Part shown: positions 7,502 to 15,510 of the stretch, piece after piece | Layout: each line of letters starts with the position of its first letter | Numbering within the stretch: position 1 is the stretch's first letter | Assembly (NCBI GenBank): GCA_029262315.1 | Contig: JAJCZP010000218.1 | Coordinates: 1 to 35,927, forward strand | DNA: 35,927 nt | Origin: Deltaproteobacteria bacterium | GTDB lineage: Bacteria > Desulfobacterota > Binatia > UTPRO1 | Direction of reading: 5' to 3' | Position numbers and translations under genes: made by a program | Notes under the pieces: model-generated | Databases searched by the model: none | What the model was told of the DNA's origin: nothing | The model's input: the letters and a program-made list of their open reading frames with translations, nothing else

Positions 7502-7696
7502 TCAGAAGTCGAACGGAACGACCTCGCTGTCGAGCGCCGGACCTTTCTTGTTCGATTTGTCCGGGTCGGCCCACTTCGGAAGTTTGCGTTTGTTGCCGCC
7601 ACCCAGCTTGGCCTTCTTTGGTGCGAGGGAAGTGCAACGACCCCCCTCGGTGCACGGACGTTCCTGCTCAGGCCTACAGTGAAACTGCGCCAACAT
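7502..7696 (-). CDS. small hypothetical protein (doubtful)
   Basis: A 64-residue ORF from the ATG at 7696 has Cys residues near the start, a Lys-rich middle and an acidic end (SEVVPFDF). The lysine-rich KLGGGNKRKLPKWADPD stretch is unusual for random GC-rich frames. I do not recognise it, there is no clear ribosome site, and the open frame runs further upstream without coding character. It may be real but very small. Confidence 0.28.
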   Translation of the reverse strand: MLAQFHCRPEQERPCTEGGRCTSLAPKKAKLGGGNKRKLPKWADPDKSNKKGPALDSEVVPFDF

Positions 7697-7900
7697 GGCG
7701 CTTCGCCACTGTTCGCGCGCGCAATTTCTGACCGTCCGAGAGGTGACCCCCCTTGTCACAAGGTGTGCCGTCGGCGACGTAGATGTGACGCCGTTGTCCT
7801 CCGGCGTCGCTGTGGGAGCGAGGGGAAAGGCGCCACGGCAACTACGCCGGGGGCTTATGGCGAGGGCTGCTTGGCATGGGGCTTGCTTTGACAAAGTCCC

Positions 7901-9142
7901 GTGTCACAGGAACCCAGCGCGGCCTCCGCCTCCGGCTACTCGATCTTGGTTGTCGACGCTCAACCGGAGACGCTCGATGCAACGAAGCACACCTTGGAGC
8001 TGGATGGCCATGAGGTGCTGTGCGCGGACGGCCTGTCCCGTGCGTTCGAGCTCTTCCGCGAGTACGAGGTGCAGCTCGTCCTGGTCGACTACCCCATGGA
8101 CCGCATGGCCGGCGAGGAGTTTATCGCGGGCGTACAGAGGGACGACCCCCGGGTGCAGATCCTGCTGCACACCGGCGACTCGGGTGAGACCCCGCCGCGT
8201 GAGATGCTGCGGCAGCTTGGCGTCCAAGGCTATCACGGCAAGACGGAGGGACCGGCCAAGCTGCTCTCGTGGGTGGATGCGGCACTCAAGGCCTACGAGC
8301 AGCGCAGTGATATCGAGCGCACCTTGCAGGGAGCTCTCTTGACGCTGACTGACCTGCTGGCGTTCGTGGCGCCGATGGCCTTCGGCCGGGCCGCGCGCGT
8401 GAAACATGTCATGAACAGGCTCGCGGGGCACCTAAGAGGGCATGGCAAGTGGCAGGTCGAGACCGCCGCGATGCTCTCGCAGATCGGGTGCACAACACTG
8501 CCGCCGGACCTGACAGAAAAGCTCTACCGCGGATGGACATTGGCCCCGGCCGAAGAAGAGGTCGTTGCGCGGCTCCCGGCCGTGGCCGACCAGCTCTTGG
8601 CCGACATCCCGGGCATGGAGACGGTGCGGGAAATCCTCGCCTACCAGGACAAGCACTTCGACGGGACGGGCACGCCCGAAACCGACGTGAGCGGCACTGA
8701 AATTCCGTGGGGCGCCCGAGTTCTGAAGATCGCACTTGATTTCGACCTCCTCGAAATGTCGGGGCTTCCGACCGAGACTGCCGTGGAGACTCTCCGCAGC
8801 CGCTGTGGCTGGTACGACCTCGAGCTGCTGGACCGCTTCGCGGAGCTGTTGACCCGCGACGAGCTACCGGACTGCACCGAGCCACTAGAGGATGAGGAGC
8901 GCGAGCTGCCGGTCGATGAAATCCAGTCCGGTATGATCTTCGGACAAAACGTAAAGACCCCTACGGGTATGCTGATCATTGCGCATGGCCAGCCGGTTAC
9001 GGCGGGTGTGCTCGCACGGATCCAGAACTTCTCCGCGGGAGCCGGGACGCCAGGGACGCTTAGGATGATCCTGCCTGCACCCGGCCGGCGAACCGCGCGC
9101 CGTGGCTCCAGCGGTCTACGCTCGGAAGCGTTCGTCGACTAG
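7901..9142 (+). CDS. response regulator with degenerate HD-GYP domain
   Basis: The 413-residue protein starts with a receiver domain (about 12-130): acidic Asp19, phosphoacceptor Asp63 in LVLVDYPMD, Thr91 in LLHTGD and Lys114. A helical linker leads to an HD-GYP-type domain (about 140-300) in which the signature residues are lost: the HD pair of LLHDIGK reads LSQIGC (Ser193-Gln194), and the HHERWDGSGYP box reads YQDKHFDGTGTP (248-259). A C-terminal beta-rich module (residues about 340-380, LPVDEIQSGMIFGQNV) is often found after such domains. Active members hydrolyse cyclic di-GMP using bound iron. This one probably cannot and may instead act by binding a partner or nucleotide. An in-frame stop at 7889 leaves GTG 7901 as the first possible start. 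No histidine kinase is adjacent. Confidence 0.8.
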   Translation: MSQEPSAASASGYSILVVDAQPETLDATKHTLELDGHEVLCADGLSRAFELFREYEVQLVLVDYPMDRMAGEEFIAGVQRDDPRVQILLHTGDSGETPPREMLRQLGVQGYHGKTEGPAKLLSWVDAALKAYEQRSDIERTLQGALLTLTDLLAFVAPMAFGRAARVKHVMNRLAGHLRGHGKWQVETAAMLSQIGCTTLPPDLTEKLYRGWTLAPAEEEVVARLPAVADQLLADIPGMETVREILAYQDKHFDGTGTPETDVSGTEIPWGARVLKIALDFDLLEMSGLPTETAVETLRSRCGWYDLELLDRFAELLTRDELPDCTEPLEDEERELPVDEIQSGMIFGQNVKTPTGMLIIAHGQPVTAGVLARIQNFSAGAGTPGTLRMILPAPGRRTARRGSSGLRSEAFVD

Positions 9143-9552
9143 CCGTCATACCGAGCCCGTCGCCCGGACTACGGGCCCACCATTGGTCGACAAGGAACGG
9201 CAGGTTGGCGCACAACTGCCCGCGTGAAATCAGGTGCCGGGTTGTTCCCTGTGTCGGCGTACCAGACGCGGACACCATGGTCCGGACGAGATCACCGCTC
9301 CTCACGTCCCCCACGAGCGATCCAAGCCGGCCAGCCGTGTCGCGGTGCGTCTTGCCGGGGCGCCACCGCGCCGGTAGCGTCTCCCAAAGAACTCTGGGCC
9401 GGGGCGCCCCCGCTGCTCGTCCGCACTGCAGCGACACAGTAGGGGTACGAACCCGGCCAAGGTCGGAAATCGGGGTGTGACGTCACCCCACACTGAGCGT
9501 TCAATCTGCCTATCCTCGCGGTGGGCACAGCGATCGAGACCTTGGGGAGAAG
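9143..9552. other. 410-bp intergenic stretch without a supportable gene
   Basis: Short ORFs on both strands lack motifs and ribosome sites. A GYPYC-like string on the minus strand (9430-9470) faintly recalls the small Cys-rich protein at 888-1091 but is out of frame beyond it. The promoter of the downstream secreted-protein gene must lie here; I cannot place it confidently. Confidence 0.4.
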
Positions 9553-10410
9553 ATGCGAACAGACGGCATTCAGGGGACCTTTTCAGGATTGATCATCGCG
9601 CTTCTTGCGCTCTCCACGGGAGTCGCGTTTGCCGGGCCGACCGACGCCGAAAAATGTGAGTTCGCGAAGAACAAGGTCGCCGGAAAGTATGCATTCTGTC
9701 GCGCCAAGGCGGAGGCCAAAGCGATCAAGAGGGCTCTCGCGCCGGACTACACGAAGTGTGACAGCAAGCTGCTCAAGAAGTGGGACAAGGCGGAGGTGCC
9801 CGCTGCCTGCACTGACGCGGTGACGGCTATGGCGATCCAGACGTTCGTCACCGCCAACACCGACGCGATCGCCGCCGCTCTGAACGGTGGAATGCTGGCA
9901 GAGTGCGGCGATGGGTCAGTGAACGTCGCTGGAGAACAGTGCGACGGTTTGGATCTCGACGGCTACAGCTGCGCGTCCTTGGGGCACTTGGCCACCGGCA
10001 GCCTTGGCTGTGACGGATCGTGCAACTTCGATGTCGCCGGCTGCTCCGATTGTGCGTCTCTGGGTGGCGTCGACGTCGGCGGTTTCTGCTGGTTCCTCGG
10101 TACCGCCACTGATTGCGACACGACGTGTGCGAGTGTCGGACTGGTCTACAGCGCGGCAACCTCAGCGTATGCGGGAAGCAGTGGGGCGTTGACTCAATGC
10201 TACGACGTGATGGATGCACTGGGGAAAACCGCTCCCCCCTTCGTCGATGTCGGCGATATCGATTGTCTCGCCAACGAGAGTATCGCTGTTAGCGGAATCG
10301 GCTGCGCAGTCACCGGTCCTAGCTTCCCGCTTCGGATTCGGTGTACAGCCACGCCGACGGTATCGTCCGCCAGCCATCCAGATCTTTCCCGCGCTTGCGC
10401 CTGCGAGTAG
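9553..10410 (+). CDS. secreted Cys-rich protein with myxobacterial-type repeat
   Basis: The 285-residue product has a signal peptide (hydrophobic LIIALLALSTGVAFA, cleavage after about residue 27). A helical Lys-rich segment with three Cys follows (about 30-110), then CGDGSVNVAGEQCDG (about 117-131) with CASLG and GSLGCDGSC, the disulfide-rich repeat common in secreted proteins of myxobacteria and relatives. The C-terminal third is Cys- and Gly-rich with no domain I recognise. It is probably an extracellular or cell-surface structural or binding protein. The ATG is preceded by GGGGAG. It stands alone on its strand with no co-transcribed partner. Confidence 0.72.
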   Translation: MRTDGIQGTFSGLIIALLALSTGVAFAGPTDAEKCEFAKNKVAGKYAFCRAKAEAKAIKRALAPDYTKCDSKLLKKWDKAEVPAACTDAVTAMAIQTFVTANTDAIAAALNGGMLAECGDGSVNVAGEQCDGLDLDGYSCASLGHLATGSLGCDGSCNFDVAGCSDCASLGGVDVGGFCWFLGTATDCDTTCASVGLVYSAATSAYAGSSGALTQCYDVMDALGKTAPPFVDVGDIDCLANESIAVSGIGCAVTGPSFPLRIRCTATPTVSSASHPDLSRACACE

Positions 10411-10544
10411 GCGCGAACCGCGGCCTTCACCCGGGTCGGACTCGTGCCCGACTGGACACGGCTCGTCGCCTGGCACTAGAAACCTTCACGTGACGAATTT
10501 CTAGGGAGTTCGTGAAAGTCGACAAGGGGACTGCCAGGGGAGCC

Positions 10545-10997
10545 ATGATGAAGCATCCGCATCTCGACACAATCGCTCGCTACTTCAAAGGCTGTAATAC
10601 AGCGGATACCGACCTTATGGTCTCTTGTTTTACAGAGGACATCGAGGCGTACTTCCTGACGATTCCAGCGGTCATAGGCAGTTACGAGGTTGCCAAGTTC
10701 TGGTGCCAACTGCACCAGGACATGGGTGCGATCTGGTCTATCGATCGTGGCGTTGCCCACGACAATGATGCCGTCGTCGAATGGACCATGCGCCTGACTC
10801 CCGCCGAGGAGCGCAAGGATGAGCTCTGGCGCGGGACCGACTGGTTCAAGTTCGACAACGACCGCATCGCGGAGATTCGTCAATACTACAACGATCCAGG
10901 TGCCAACCCGGAATCGACACGTAACGAACTGCAGGACTATCCGTACGCTGAACGAGGGTATCCCCTTCGGGAAAACCTCGACTCCAGACTCCCGTAG
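10545..10997 (+). CDS. NTF2-like (SnoaL-type) protein
   Basis: The start is placed at ATG 10545 because AGGGGAG lies six bases upstream; a GTG at 10512 would add eleven residues. The 150-residue protein has the cone-shaped NTF2-like pattern: first helix HPHLDTIARYFKGCNTAD, then LMVSCFTEDIEAYF, a strand region around VIGSYEVAKFWCQL, and late strands VVEWTMRLTP and WFKFDNDRIAEIRQYY. Members are isomerases, cyclases, hydrolases or non-catalytic binding proteins, so substrate and reaction cannot be given. The C-terminal tail ending NLDSRLP is charged. No pathway genes adjoin it. Confidence 0.72.
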   Translation: MMKHPHLDTIARYFKGCNTADTDLMVSCFTEDIEAYFLTIPAVIGSYEVAKFWCQLHQDMGAIWSIDRGVAHDNDAVVEWTMRLTPAEERKDELWRGTDWFKFDNDRIAEIRQYYNDPGANPESTRNELQDYPYAERGYPLRENLDSRLP

Positions 10998-11031
10998 TGC
11001 CTGGCCCGGCAGTCGCAAACAATCTTCCCGC

Positions 11032-11529
11032 TCAGGGCACCGCTTCCAGTTTCGCTTTGAACTTCCCTTCGAAGATCACCTGCGTCGGGCCGGCGACGAC
11101 ATAGCTGAACCTGCCTTTGACGCTCTTCGGAGAGCCGTCTTTTCGGAAGGTGATCTGACCTGTCAAGAAGCCGCTCAGGCCCGCGATCTCGCCCTCGACG
11201 CCAGCGAAGACTTGCAGCAGCTTTGGCTTGTCGTTCTTCACTACGCGGGCCTGGCTTCCAGTGAACTCGAAGCTCGCGCCCTCAATGAAGATGTAGCACT
11301 TGTCGCCTGGCAAGAACGAGAGATTCCATTGCCCGAGGGTCGTGCCGATCTCATGGCCTTCCTTGGCCCTGCAGACGACCTTCTCCTGTTTCCCCTCGAC
11401 CCAGCGCGTGCCTTTGACCTCTAGGGTGCCGAGTGCTGAGTCGACGAAACCGGCGATGCTCGGTGTCGCGGTGAGGACGATGAGTGCAACGGCGATGAGT
11501 AGTCGAACGCCTGTGTGCGATGTATGCAT
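11032..11529 (-). CDS. secreted hypothetical protein with beta-rich fold
   Basis: The start is at ATG 11529, with GGAG just upstream, so the earlier ATG at 11577 is rejected. The 165-residue product has a signal peptide (GVRLLIAVALIVLTATPSIA) and a mature part rich in strands and Gly, with two Cys and motifs such as GTRWVEGKQEKVVCR and QITFRKDGSPKSVKGRF. I do not recognise the family. The alternating hydrophobic pattern suggests a beta-sandwich or small barrel acting in the periplasm or outside. Its upstream region carries the TTACC-box block it shares with the beta-helix gene at 11651-12751, so the two are probably co-regulated. Confidence 0.65.
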   Translation of the reverse strand: MHTSHTGVRLLIAVALIVLTATPSIAGFVDSALGTLEVKGTRWVEGKQEKVVCRAKEGHEIGTTLGQWNLSFLPGDKCYIFIEGASFEFTGSQARVVKNDKPKLLQVFAGVEGEIAGLSGFLTGQITFRKDGSPKSVKGRFSYVVAGPTQVIFEGKFKAKLEAVP

Positions 11530-11567
11530 GATTTGCTCCTTCGTGGGTCGAGATTGGGTGCTGTGGT

Positions 11568-11641
11568 GTCTCGTCATGATCGGGACGATAGGTGGAGGGG
11601 CGGTAAGCAGGAACGCCCGATCGGTAAATGTTGGGGTAAAG
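11568..11641 (-). promoter_or_regulatory. shared upstream block with TTACC boxes, copy B
   Basis: Read on the minus strand, this block has CTTTACC, TTTACCGATCG and GCTTACCG at roughly 16-17 base spacing, then CCTATCGTCCCGATCATGA. The same ordered blocks occur upstream of the beta-helix gene (12807-12887). Conserved order with different spacing suggests a regulator binding direct repeats of TTACCG; the regulator is unknown. Confidence 0.5.
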
Positions 11642-11650
11642 AGTTCCGTG

Positions 11651-12751
11651 TTACTGTGCCGGCTTCACCCGCACCTTGAACGCCCTGGGCGCCACCGGCG
11701 CGACGAGGGTCACGCTCCCGGGACTCTCGTCGCAAATCTCGTCCGCGGGGTTCGCCCCGGGGCCGGCCGGTCCGAAGTAGTTCTTGGGGGCGTCGATCGC
11801 GTTCTCTGAGATGTTCAAGATGCCGCAGTTCCGGCCGGCGTCGTTTCCCATGATCGTGTTCTTCGTCACGAATGCCGTCGCCCCGTGTTTCAGCCGCAGT
11901 CCCGGGCCGCCGTTGCCGCTCAGGAAGTTTCCGTGGATCCTGTGGCCGGTGCCGTCGATCCGGAAGCCGTCCGCCCGGTTGGCGGTCGCGGTGTTCTGCG
12001 TCGCCTCGCTACTGCTCTCCAGATCGAAGCCCGGTCCTTCGTTCCCGCTTGCGATGTTCTTCACGAGGCGTGCCCCGGCGCTCCTGATGTAGAAGCCGAT
12101 GGCCCCGAGGCCGGTCGCGATTCCGTTGGCAATGGCCCGGTTGCCGACGATCAGTGGTTTGCCGCTGGTGTCGACGAAAAAGCCACTGGCCTCGTTCGCG
12201 TACGCTACGTTGCCAATGATCACCGGATTCCCGGTCCCTCCGATGGCGAAGCCGGTACCGAAGTTGCCCGTTGCGAGGTTGCCCTCGATGCGAACGTCGC
12301 CGCGTAGGCTGTGGAGGCCCCGGACCTCTGCCCCGGTGAGCGTGAATCCGCGTTTCCGCCTGCCGAGGACGACGCCGGGGACCTCGATCAGAACGGCAAC
12401 CTGCATCCCGCCTGCGTCGATCACGGTCGCCTCGGCGCCGAGGCGCGAGATGATGGTGACGCGCTTCGTGATCAGCAGCGCGCAGACGGAGCAGCTGCTC
12501 ACGGGCTCCTCTTCGGGATCGTCGAGCATGCCGTTCGCGTTGAGGTCGCCGTAGCGGCCAGGCCCAACCTCGACGATGCTGCCCTCCGGGGCTTCTGCGA
12601 TGCCTCGGCTGATTGTTCGGCAGGGAGTGTTTTTGGTGCCGCAGCCCGGTCCGTCGGTGCCTTCGATGGCAACGAGAGTCTTGGCGGCGTCCGCGGTCCC
12701 CGCGAGCAGGAGGACGAGGGCGAGGGTGGCTCCGATGATGTGGTTGTACAT
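11651..12751 (-). CDS. secreted right-handed beta-helix repeat protein
   Basis: The start at ATG 12751 follows AAGGAGAT, so the upstream extension is not used. The 366-residue protein has a signal peptide (IIGATLALVLLLAGTADA), an N-terminal part TLVAIEGTDGPGCGTKNTPC leading into the parallel beta-helix entry motif CRTISRGIAEA, and then successive coils of about 22 residues with the N-x-x-x-x-N-x-x-G-F/I pattern (for example NLATGNFGTGFAI, NRAIANG, NIASGNEGPGFDL, NTATANRADGFRI). Such proteins bind or cleave polysaccharide, or act as surface structure; no lyase residues are assigned. A calcium-type insert DLNANGMLDD sits near residue 70. A shortened paralogue lies at 21286-21789. Confidence 0.82.
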   Translation of the reverse strand: MYNHIIGATLALVLLLAGTADAAKTLVAIEGTDGPGCGTKNTPCRTISRGIAEAPEGSIVEVGPGRYGDLNANGMLDDPEEEPVSSCSVCALLITKRVTIISRLGAEATVIDAGGMQVAVLIEVPGVVLGRRKRGFTLTGAEVRGLHSLRGDVRIEGNLATGNFGTGFAIGGTGNPVIIGNVAYANEASGFFVDTSGKPLIVGNRAIANGIATGLGAIGFYIRSAGARLVKNIASGNEGPGFDLESSSEATQNTATANRADGFRIDGTGHRIHGNFLSGNGGPGLRLKHGATAFVTKNTIMGNDAGRNCGILNISENAIDAPKNYFGPAGPGANPADEICDESPGSVTLVAPVAPRAFKVRVKPAQ

Positions 12752-12806
12752 GGGTGATCTCCTTCCGGGATCGCCTAGGTCCGGATATCGGCCCGCGCGA
12801 TCCGCG

Positions 12807-12887
12807 TCTCTCATGGTCGGGATCGTAGGCCCCGGGTCGGTTAGCGCGTAGCCGTCGATCGGTAAGGATCAGCAGGCGACGGTAAAG
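12807..12887 (-). promoter_or_regulatory. shared upstream block with TTACC boxes, copy A
   Basis: On the minus strand this block has CTTTACC, CCTTACCGATCG and CGCTAACCGA, spaced about 22 bases apart, followed by CCTACGATCCCGACCATGA. It matches copy B (11568-11641) block by block while the spacers differ. It lies 56-136 bp upstream of the beta-helix gene start, a suitable place for an activator site. Confidence 0.5.
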
Positions 12888-13020
12888 GGTGAGGACCCCC
12901 CGTCTGCGTTCGGGTCGCATCCGGGCCGTGGACGGCCGCCTTCTTTCCCTGCGATCTCTCACCACGGTAGATCCGGGACTCCGACTTGCGTGCCGGATGG
13001 CATCGCCTACACTGGCGCGC

Positions 13021-13473
13021 ATGAATCTCCAGCAACAGATCGACGAGGACATCAAGTCCGCCATGAAGGCACGGGAGACTGAGCGGCTGTCCGTGCTCCG
13101 GATGCTCAAGGCGGCCCTCAAGAACGCCGCGATCGAGAAAGGCGGCGCCGAGGCGCTACTCGACGACGCGGAGACAAGCGCCATCGTTCGCAAGCAGGTC
13201 AAGCAACGTCAGGATTCGATCGAGGGCTTCGAGAAGGGGAACCGGCCCGAACTTGCCGCAAAGGAGAAGGCGGAAGCTGAGATTCTCACCGCGTATCTTC
13301 CGAAGGCACTCGCGGAGTCCGAGTTGGAGGCGCTCGTGGCGGATGCGATCGCCGAAGCCGGTGCGACCTCCAAGGCGCAGATGGGCGCGGTCATGAAGAT
13401 CGTGCAGGCGAAGGCCGCCGGGCGAGCAGACGGCCGGACGTTGAGCGGGATGGTTGCCCGGATATTGGGATGA
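13021..13473 (+). CDS. yqeY: YqeY/GatB-like domain protein
   Basis: The 150-residue protein matches the YqeY family, which is related to the C-terminal tRNA-binding domain of the amidotransferase subunit GatB. The helical start MNLQQQIDEDIKSAMKARE, the RLSVLRMLKAALKNAAIEK segment, VRKQVKQRQDSIEGFEKGNR, EILTAYLPKALAESELEALV and the closing KIVQAKAAGRADGRTLS are all typical, and the length is that of the family. The open frame extends to 12889, but homology begins at ATG 13021. Its cellular role is uncertain; a link to tRNA-dependent amidation is suggested by the domain. The usual neighbours (rpsU, dnaG) are absent. Confidence 0.9.
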   Translation: MNLQQQIDEDIKSAMKARETERLSVLRMLKAALKNAAIEKGGAEALLDDAETSAIVRKQVKQRQDSIEGFEKGNRPELAAKEKAEAEILTAYLPKALAESELEALVADAIAEAGATSKAQMGAVMKIVQAKAAGRADGRTLSGMVARILG

Positions 13474-13675
13474 TCCCGAGTGCCGTCCACTGCTGCAGCC
13501 GCGTTCCGCAGATCGGGTTGATGCAGGGACTCCATCGGGTCGCCGCACCGCTCAAGCACCGCAGGTCTCCCGTCGGGCTCAGTCCTAAGCCCCACGTGCC
13601 ACATGGTCCCGAGCGCAGCGCCCATTCCGCAAGCGTTCGCGCGCGCGGTTGATTGCGGCAGAGTTGCCAGCGTCA

Positions 13676-13873
13676 GTTCCGGTAGCCATGGACGGTGCCC
13701 CCCGTGACGTGCCCGCGTTCCGCACGACGGCGCATGGTCGCGTGCGTGCGCTGTTTCGCCTTCTCCCCTTCGAGCTCGCTCGCGAAACTGCGCAGCGAGA
13801 GTACCATGCGATCGACCGCGCTCTCGAAGCGCTGCTTGTCGTCGCTGAGCGCGGTGAACGTCCGGCGGTTACG
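13676..13873 (-). pseudogene. large serine recombinase remnant
   Basis: On the minus strand, 66 codons read VDRMVLSLRSFASELEGEKAKQ (shown in parts) and then RRRAERGHVTGGTVHGYRN. This corresponds to the middle of large serine recombinases, where a D-R-x-x-x-x-L..FASE-x-E-x-x-x-x-x-x-R helix is followed by (K/R)A-x-x-GHVTGG-x-x-(F/Y)GY-x-N. A TGA at 13673-13675 directly follows GYRN and the upstream frame is disrupted, so both the catalytic Ser region and the zinc and coiled-coil domains are missing. It is a decayed fragment of a phage or element integrase, unrelated in frame to any present gene. Confidence 0.68.
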
Positions 13874-13936
13874 TCACCTTCGAAAAGGGCACGACCGTCC
13901 GCCGCAAGCCTCTTTGGTGCCGAGCCCGATTCCTTG

Positions 13937-14374
13937 CTACATCTCGCAGGAGGCGGCGCACTGATTGACGTAGGCCGCACAGGCGGTGGTCGCGTTCTCC
14001 TTCTGGAATTTCGCGCGCAGCTTGACCTGTTTCAGGCCATCAGTGGCACCCTGCCTGCACGCCTTCTTGTCGATCACCGACGCGAGCTTGCACCGCGCCT
14101 TCTCGAGCTTTGCGGTGCCCGCCGCCTGGCCCACGTAGCACTTGACTGCTTCGCGGACGAGCTTCTTGCAGATGCTGAACCATGTTCTACACACCTTGGC
14201 GCCCTCTCCGATCACGCACTGAGCCACGGGTGACGCATCTTCCCAGTCCGATTCGACTTGGGAAGCCGACGGGCACGATGTCACGCCCGTCGCATGGGCC
14301 AGTGAGCTTGGAAGGATCGCGATGCTGAGCAGCATCGCCGCAAGTAGCGCCCCTCGAACTGAGATCGATGTCAT
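13937..14374 (-). CDS. secreted Cys-rich hypothetical protein
   Basis: The 145-residue product starts MTSISVRGALLAAMLLSIAI, a clear signal peptide with cleavage near SSLAHA. The mature part is helical and Lys-rich with eight regularly spaced Cys (for example CRTWFSICKKLVREAVKCY, CKLASVIDKKAC, CAAYVNQCAASC), implying a disulfide-braced helical bundle in the periplasm or outside the cell. I do not recognise the family. A purine-rich AGAGG lies upstream of the ATG. It sits between the recombinase remnant and a degenerate tRNA-Val scar. Confidence 0.62.
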   Translation of the reverse strand: MTSISVRGALLAAMLLSIAILPSSLAHATGVTSCPSASQVESDWEDASPVAQCVIGEGAKVCRTWFSICKKLVREAVKCYVGQAAGTAKLEKARCKLASVIDKKACRQGATDGLKQVKLRAKFQKENATTACAAYVNQCAASCEM

Positions 14375-14501
14375 ACGGTAACCTCTACTCGTTGGCTCCT
14401 AGCGGTTCAAGACGACGGGCGGCGCACCATGCTGCTCAACGTCTCGAATGCGACGTTTCGATCCTCCTTAGGTCGCATCGTACGATCGGACCGCTCAGCA
14501 C

Positions 14502-14580
14502 TCTGGTGGCAGTTCTGGTGGCAGTTGAGGATCGAAACTCGCGCAACCTGATCGAAGTCGGGTGAAACACCGGGCGACCT
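14502..14580 (+). repeat. duplicated Gly/Ser tail before stop plus divergent copy of the 123-bp repeat start
   Basis: TCTGGTGGCAGT occurs twice in tandem and ends at TGA 14526-14528 (SGGSSGGS-stop). The following bases (GGTGGCAGTTGAGGATCGAAAC, then GTCGGGTGAAAC) align with the first half of the direct repeats at 15328 and 16630. This is an older, diverged copy of the same element end. Confidence 0.45.
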
Positions 14581-14655
14581 GAAGTCTGCGAGATCACAAG
14601 CGATCGTGCGCAACCACGCGACTACTCGACGTCGCTCTCATCCTGCTCGATCCCT

Positions 14656-14682
14656 CTTACAAGCCGATCCCAGTACCGCCCA
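14656..14682 (+). pseudogene. degenerate tRNA-Val(UAC) 3' fragment with T-arm deletion
   Basis: CTTACAAGCCG followed by CCCAGTACCGCCCA repeats the ends of the fragment at 7454-7495 but lacks the middle 15 or so bases of the T-arm. It is best explained as an eroded attachment-site duplication from another integration at the same tRNA gene. Confidence 0.55.
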
Positions 14683-14780
14683 CTCTTGTAAGCGACTGCG
14701 GCGCAGAGGAGCGTCAGCTTCCGGTTGCGGGTCGCAGGTGCCCGTTCATGCGCGATCCGTCGTCGTGATAAGGTTCCTCG

Positions 14781-15239
14781 ATGGCGCTGTCCGTCTCGGC
14801 CACCACTTCAGTTGCAGCCTCACCAAAGGAGCTGCTCGAGTTCGTCCTCGATCTCGACCGCTATCGCGAGGCCGATCACAAGATTCTACGCGTGTCGAAG
14901 GTCGAAGGGCCGGATGAGAACGGCTTGGGCTCGGCGAGAGTCTGGGGTCGGTTGCGTTGGGGGCCACCGGCACCCGACCGACAGGACTTCAAGCTCGAGC
15001 GATGGCGACGGCTCACGTTCACCGGTGCGTCGGGACAACCGGCCAGGCTCGTCTTTTCCTTCGTTGGCTCGTTCGAGTGCGAAGCGACATCGGCGGGAAC
15101 GGTGCTCACCCACGCCTACGAGTTCACGTTCACGCCACCGTTTCGGGTGGTGGAGCGGTTCCTCGCGGGGTGGCTTCAGGACGAGATCGAAGCCGAGGTG
15201 GCTCGCATCGCCGAGATTTTCGCGCGCCAGGGGGCGTGA
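14781..15239 (+). CDS. SRPBCC (START/polyketide-cyclase-like) family protein
   Basis: The 152-residue protein has the classical SRPBCC order: an opening strand (ALSVSATTSVAASPKELLEF), helix VLDLDRYREADHK around the D-x-x-x-Y pocket motif, central strands with LRWGPP and KLERWRRLTFTGAS, then VLTHAYEFTFTPPFRVV and a long C-terminal helix RFLAGWLQDEIEAEVARIAEIF. These proteins bind hydrophobic ligands in a deep cavity and serve as cyclases, stress proteins or toxins; no substrate can be named. No signal peptide is seen, so it is cytoplasmic. It lies between two element-end repeats. Confidence 0.8.
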   Translation: MALSVSATTSVAASPKELLEFVLDLDRYREADHKILRVSKVEGPDENGLGSARVWGRLRWGPPAPDRQDFKLERWRRLTFTGASGQPARLVFSFVGSFECEATSAGTVLTHAYEFTFTPPFRVVERFLAGWLQDEIEAEVARIAEIFARQGA

Positions 15240-15327
15240 TCGCGGCGGGGCGCGCTGAGGGTTCCCTCTGAGCACGAGAGATGGCTGCCGCTATTCGGTT
15301 CCCGACCACAAGCTCGGTGTCAGTGGC

Positions 15328-15450
15328 GGTGTCAGTTGAGAATCGAGACTGAGTGAAGCTGAGTGAAACCTATAGTAACCCGACAATGGGTCCGTTCTCG
15401 GAAAAGGACCAGCCTACGCGAAAGCGCCCGTCTTTCGGGACGACGTCTCC
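15328..15450 (+). repeat. 123-bp direct repeat, copy 1
   Basis: It begins GGTGTCAGTTGAGAATC and ends CGACGTCTCC. Copy 2 is at 16630-16752, the same length, with high identity in the first half, a shared GCTyrCGTGAAAGC core and a shared CCCG...CGGG hairpin near the end. A middle hairpin (GGTCC...GGACC) has a different sequence in copy 2 but the same position. Confidence 0.75.
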
Positions 15451-15510
15451 TACCCCGCTGGCAGCTGGGCGAGCCCCAGGGGAGGTTCCGGACGTTGTCT
15501 GTTGTGGGAT

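Noticed and set aside
7455-7655. Minus-strand ORF ending GGTGLEPVTPGL
   Set aside because: This is the antisense translation of the tRNA-Val 3' half, a well-known false ORF.
9292-9528. Second copy of the small Cys-rich protein (GSYPYC string)
   Set aside because: Only about five residues match 888-1091 and the Cys spacing is lost; the similarity could be chance.
13649-14233. Plus-strand 194-residue ORF
   Set aside because: It runs antisense to the recombinase remnant and the secreted Cys-rich gene, whose features are convincing on the other strand.
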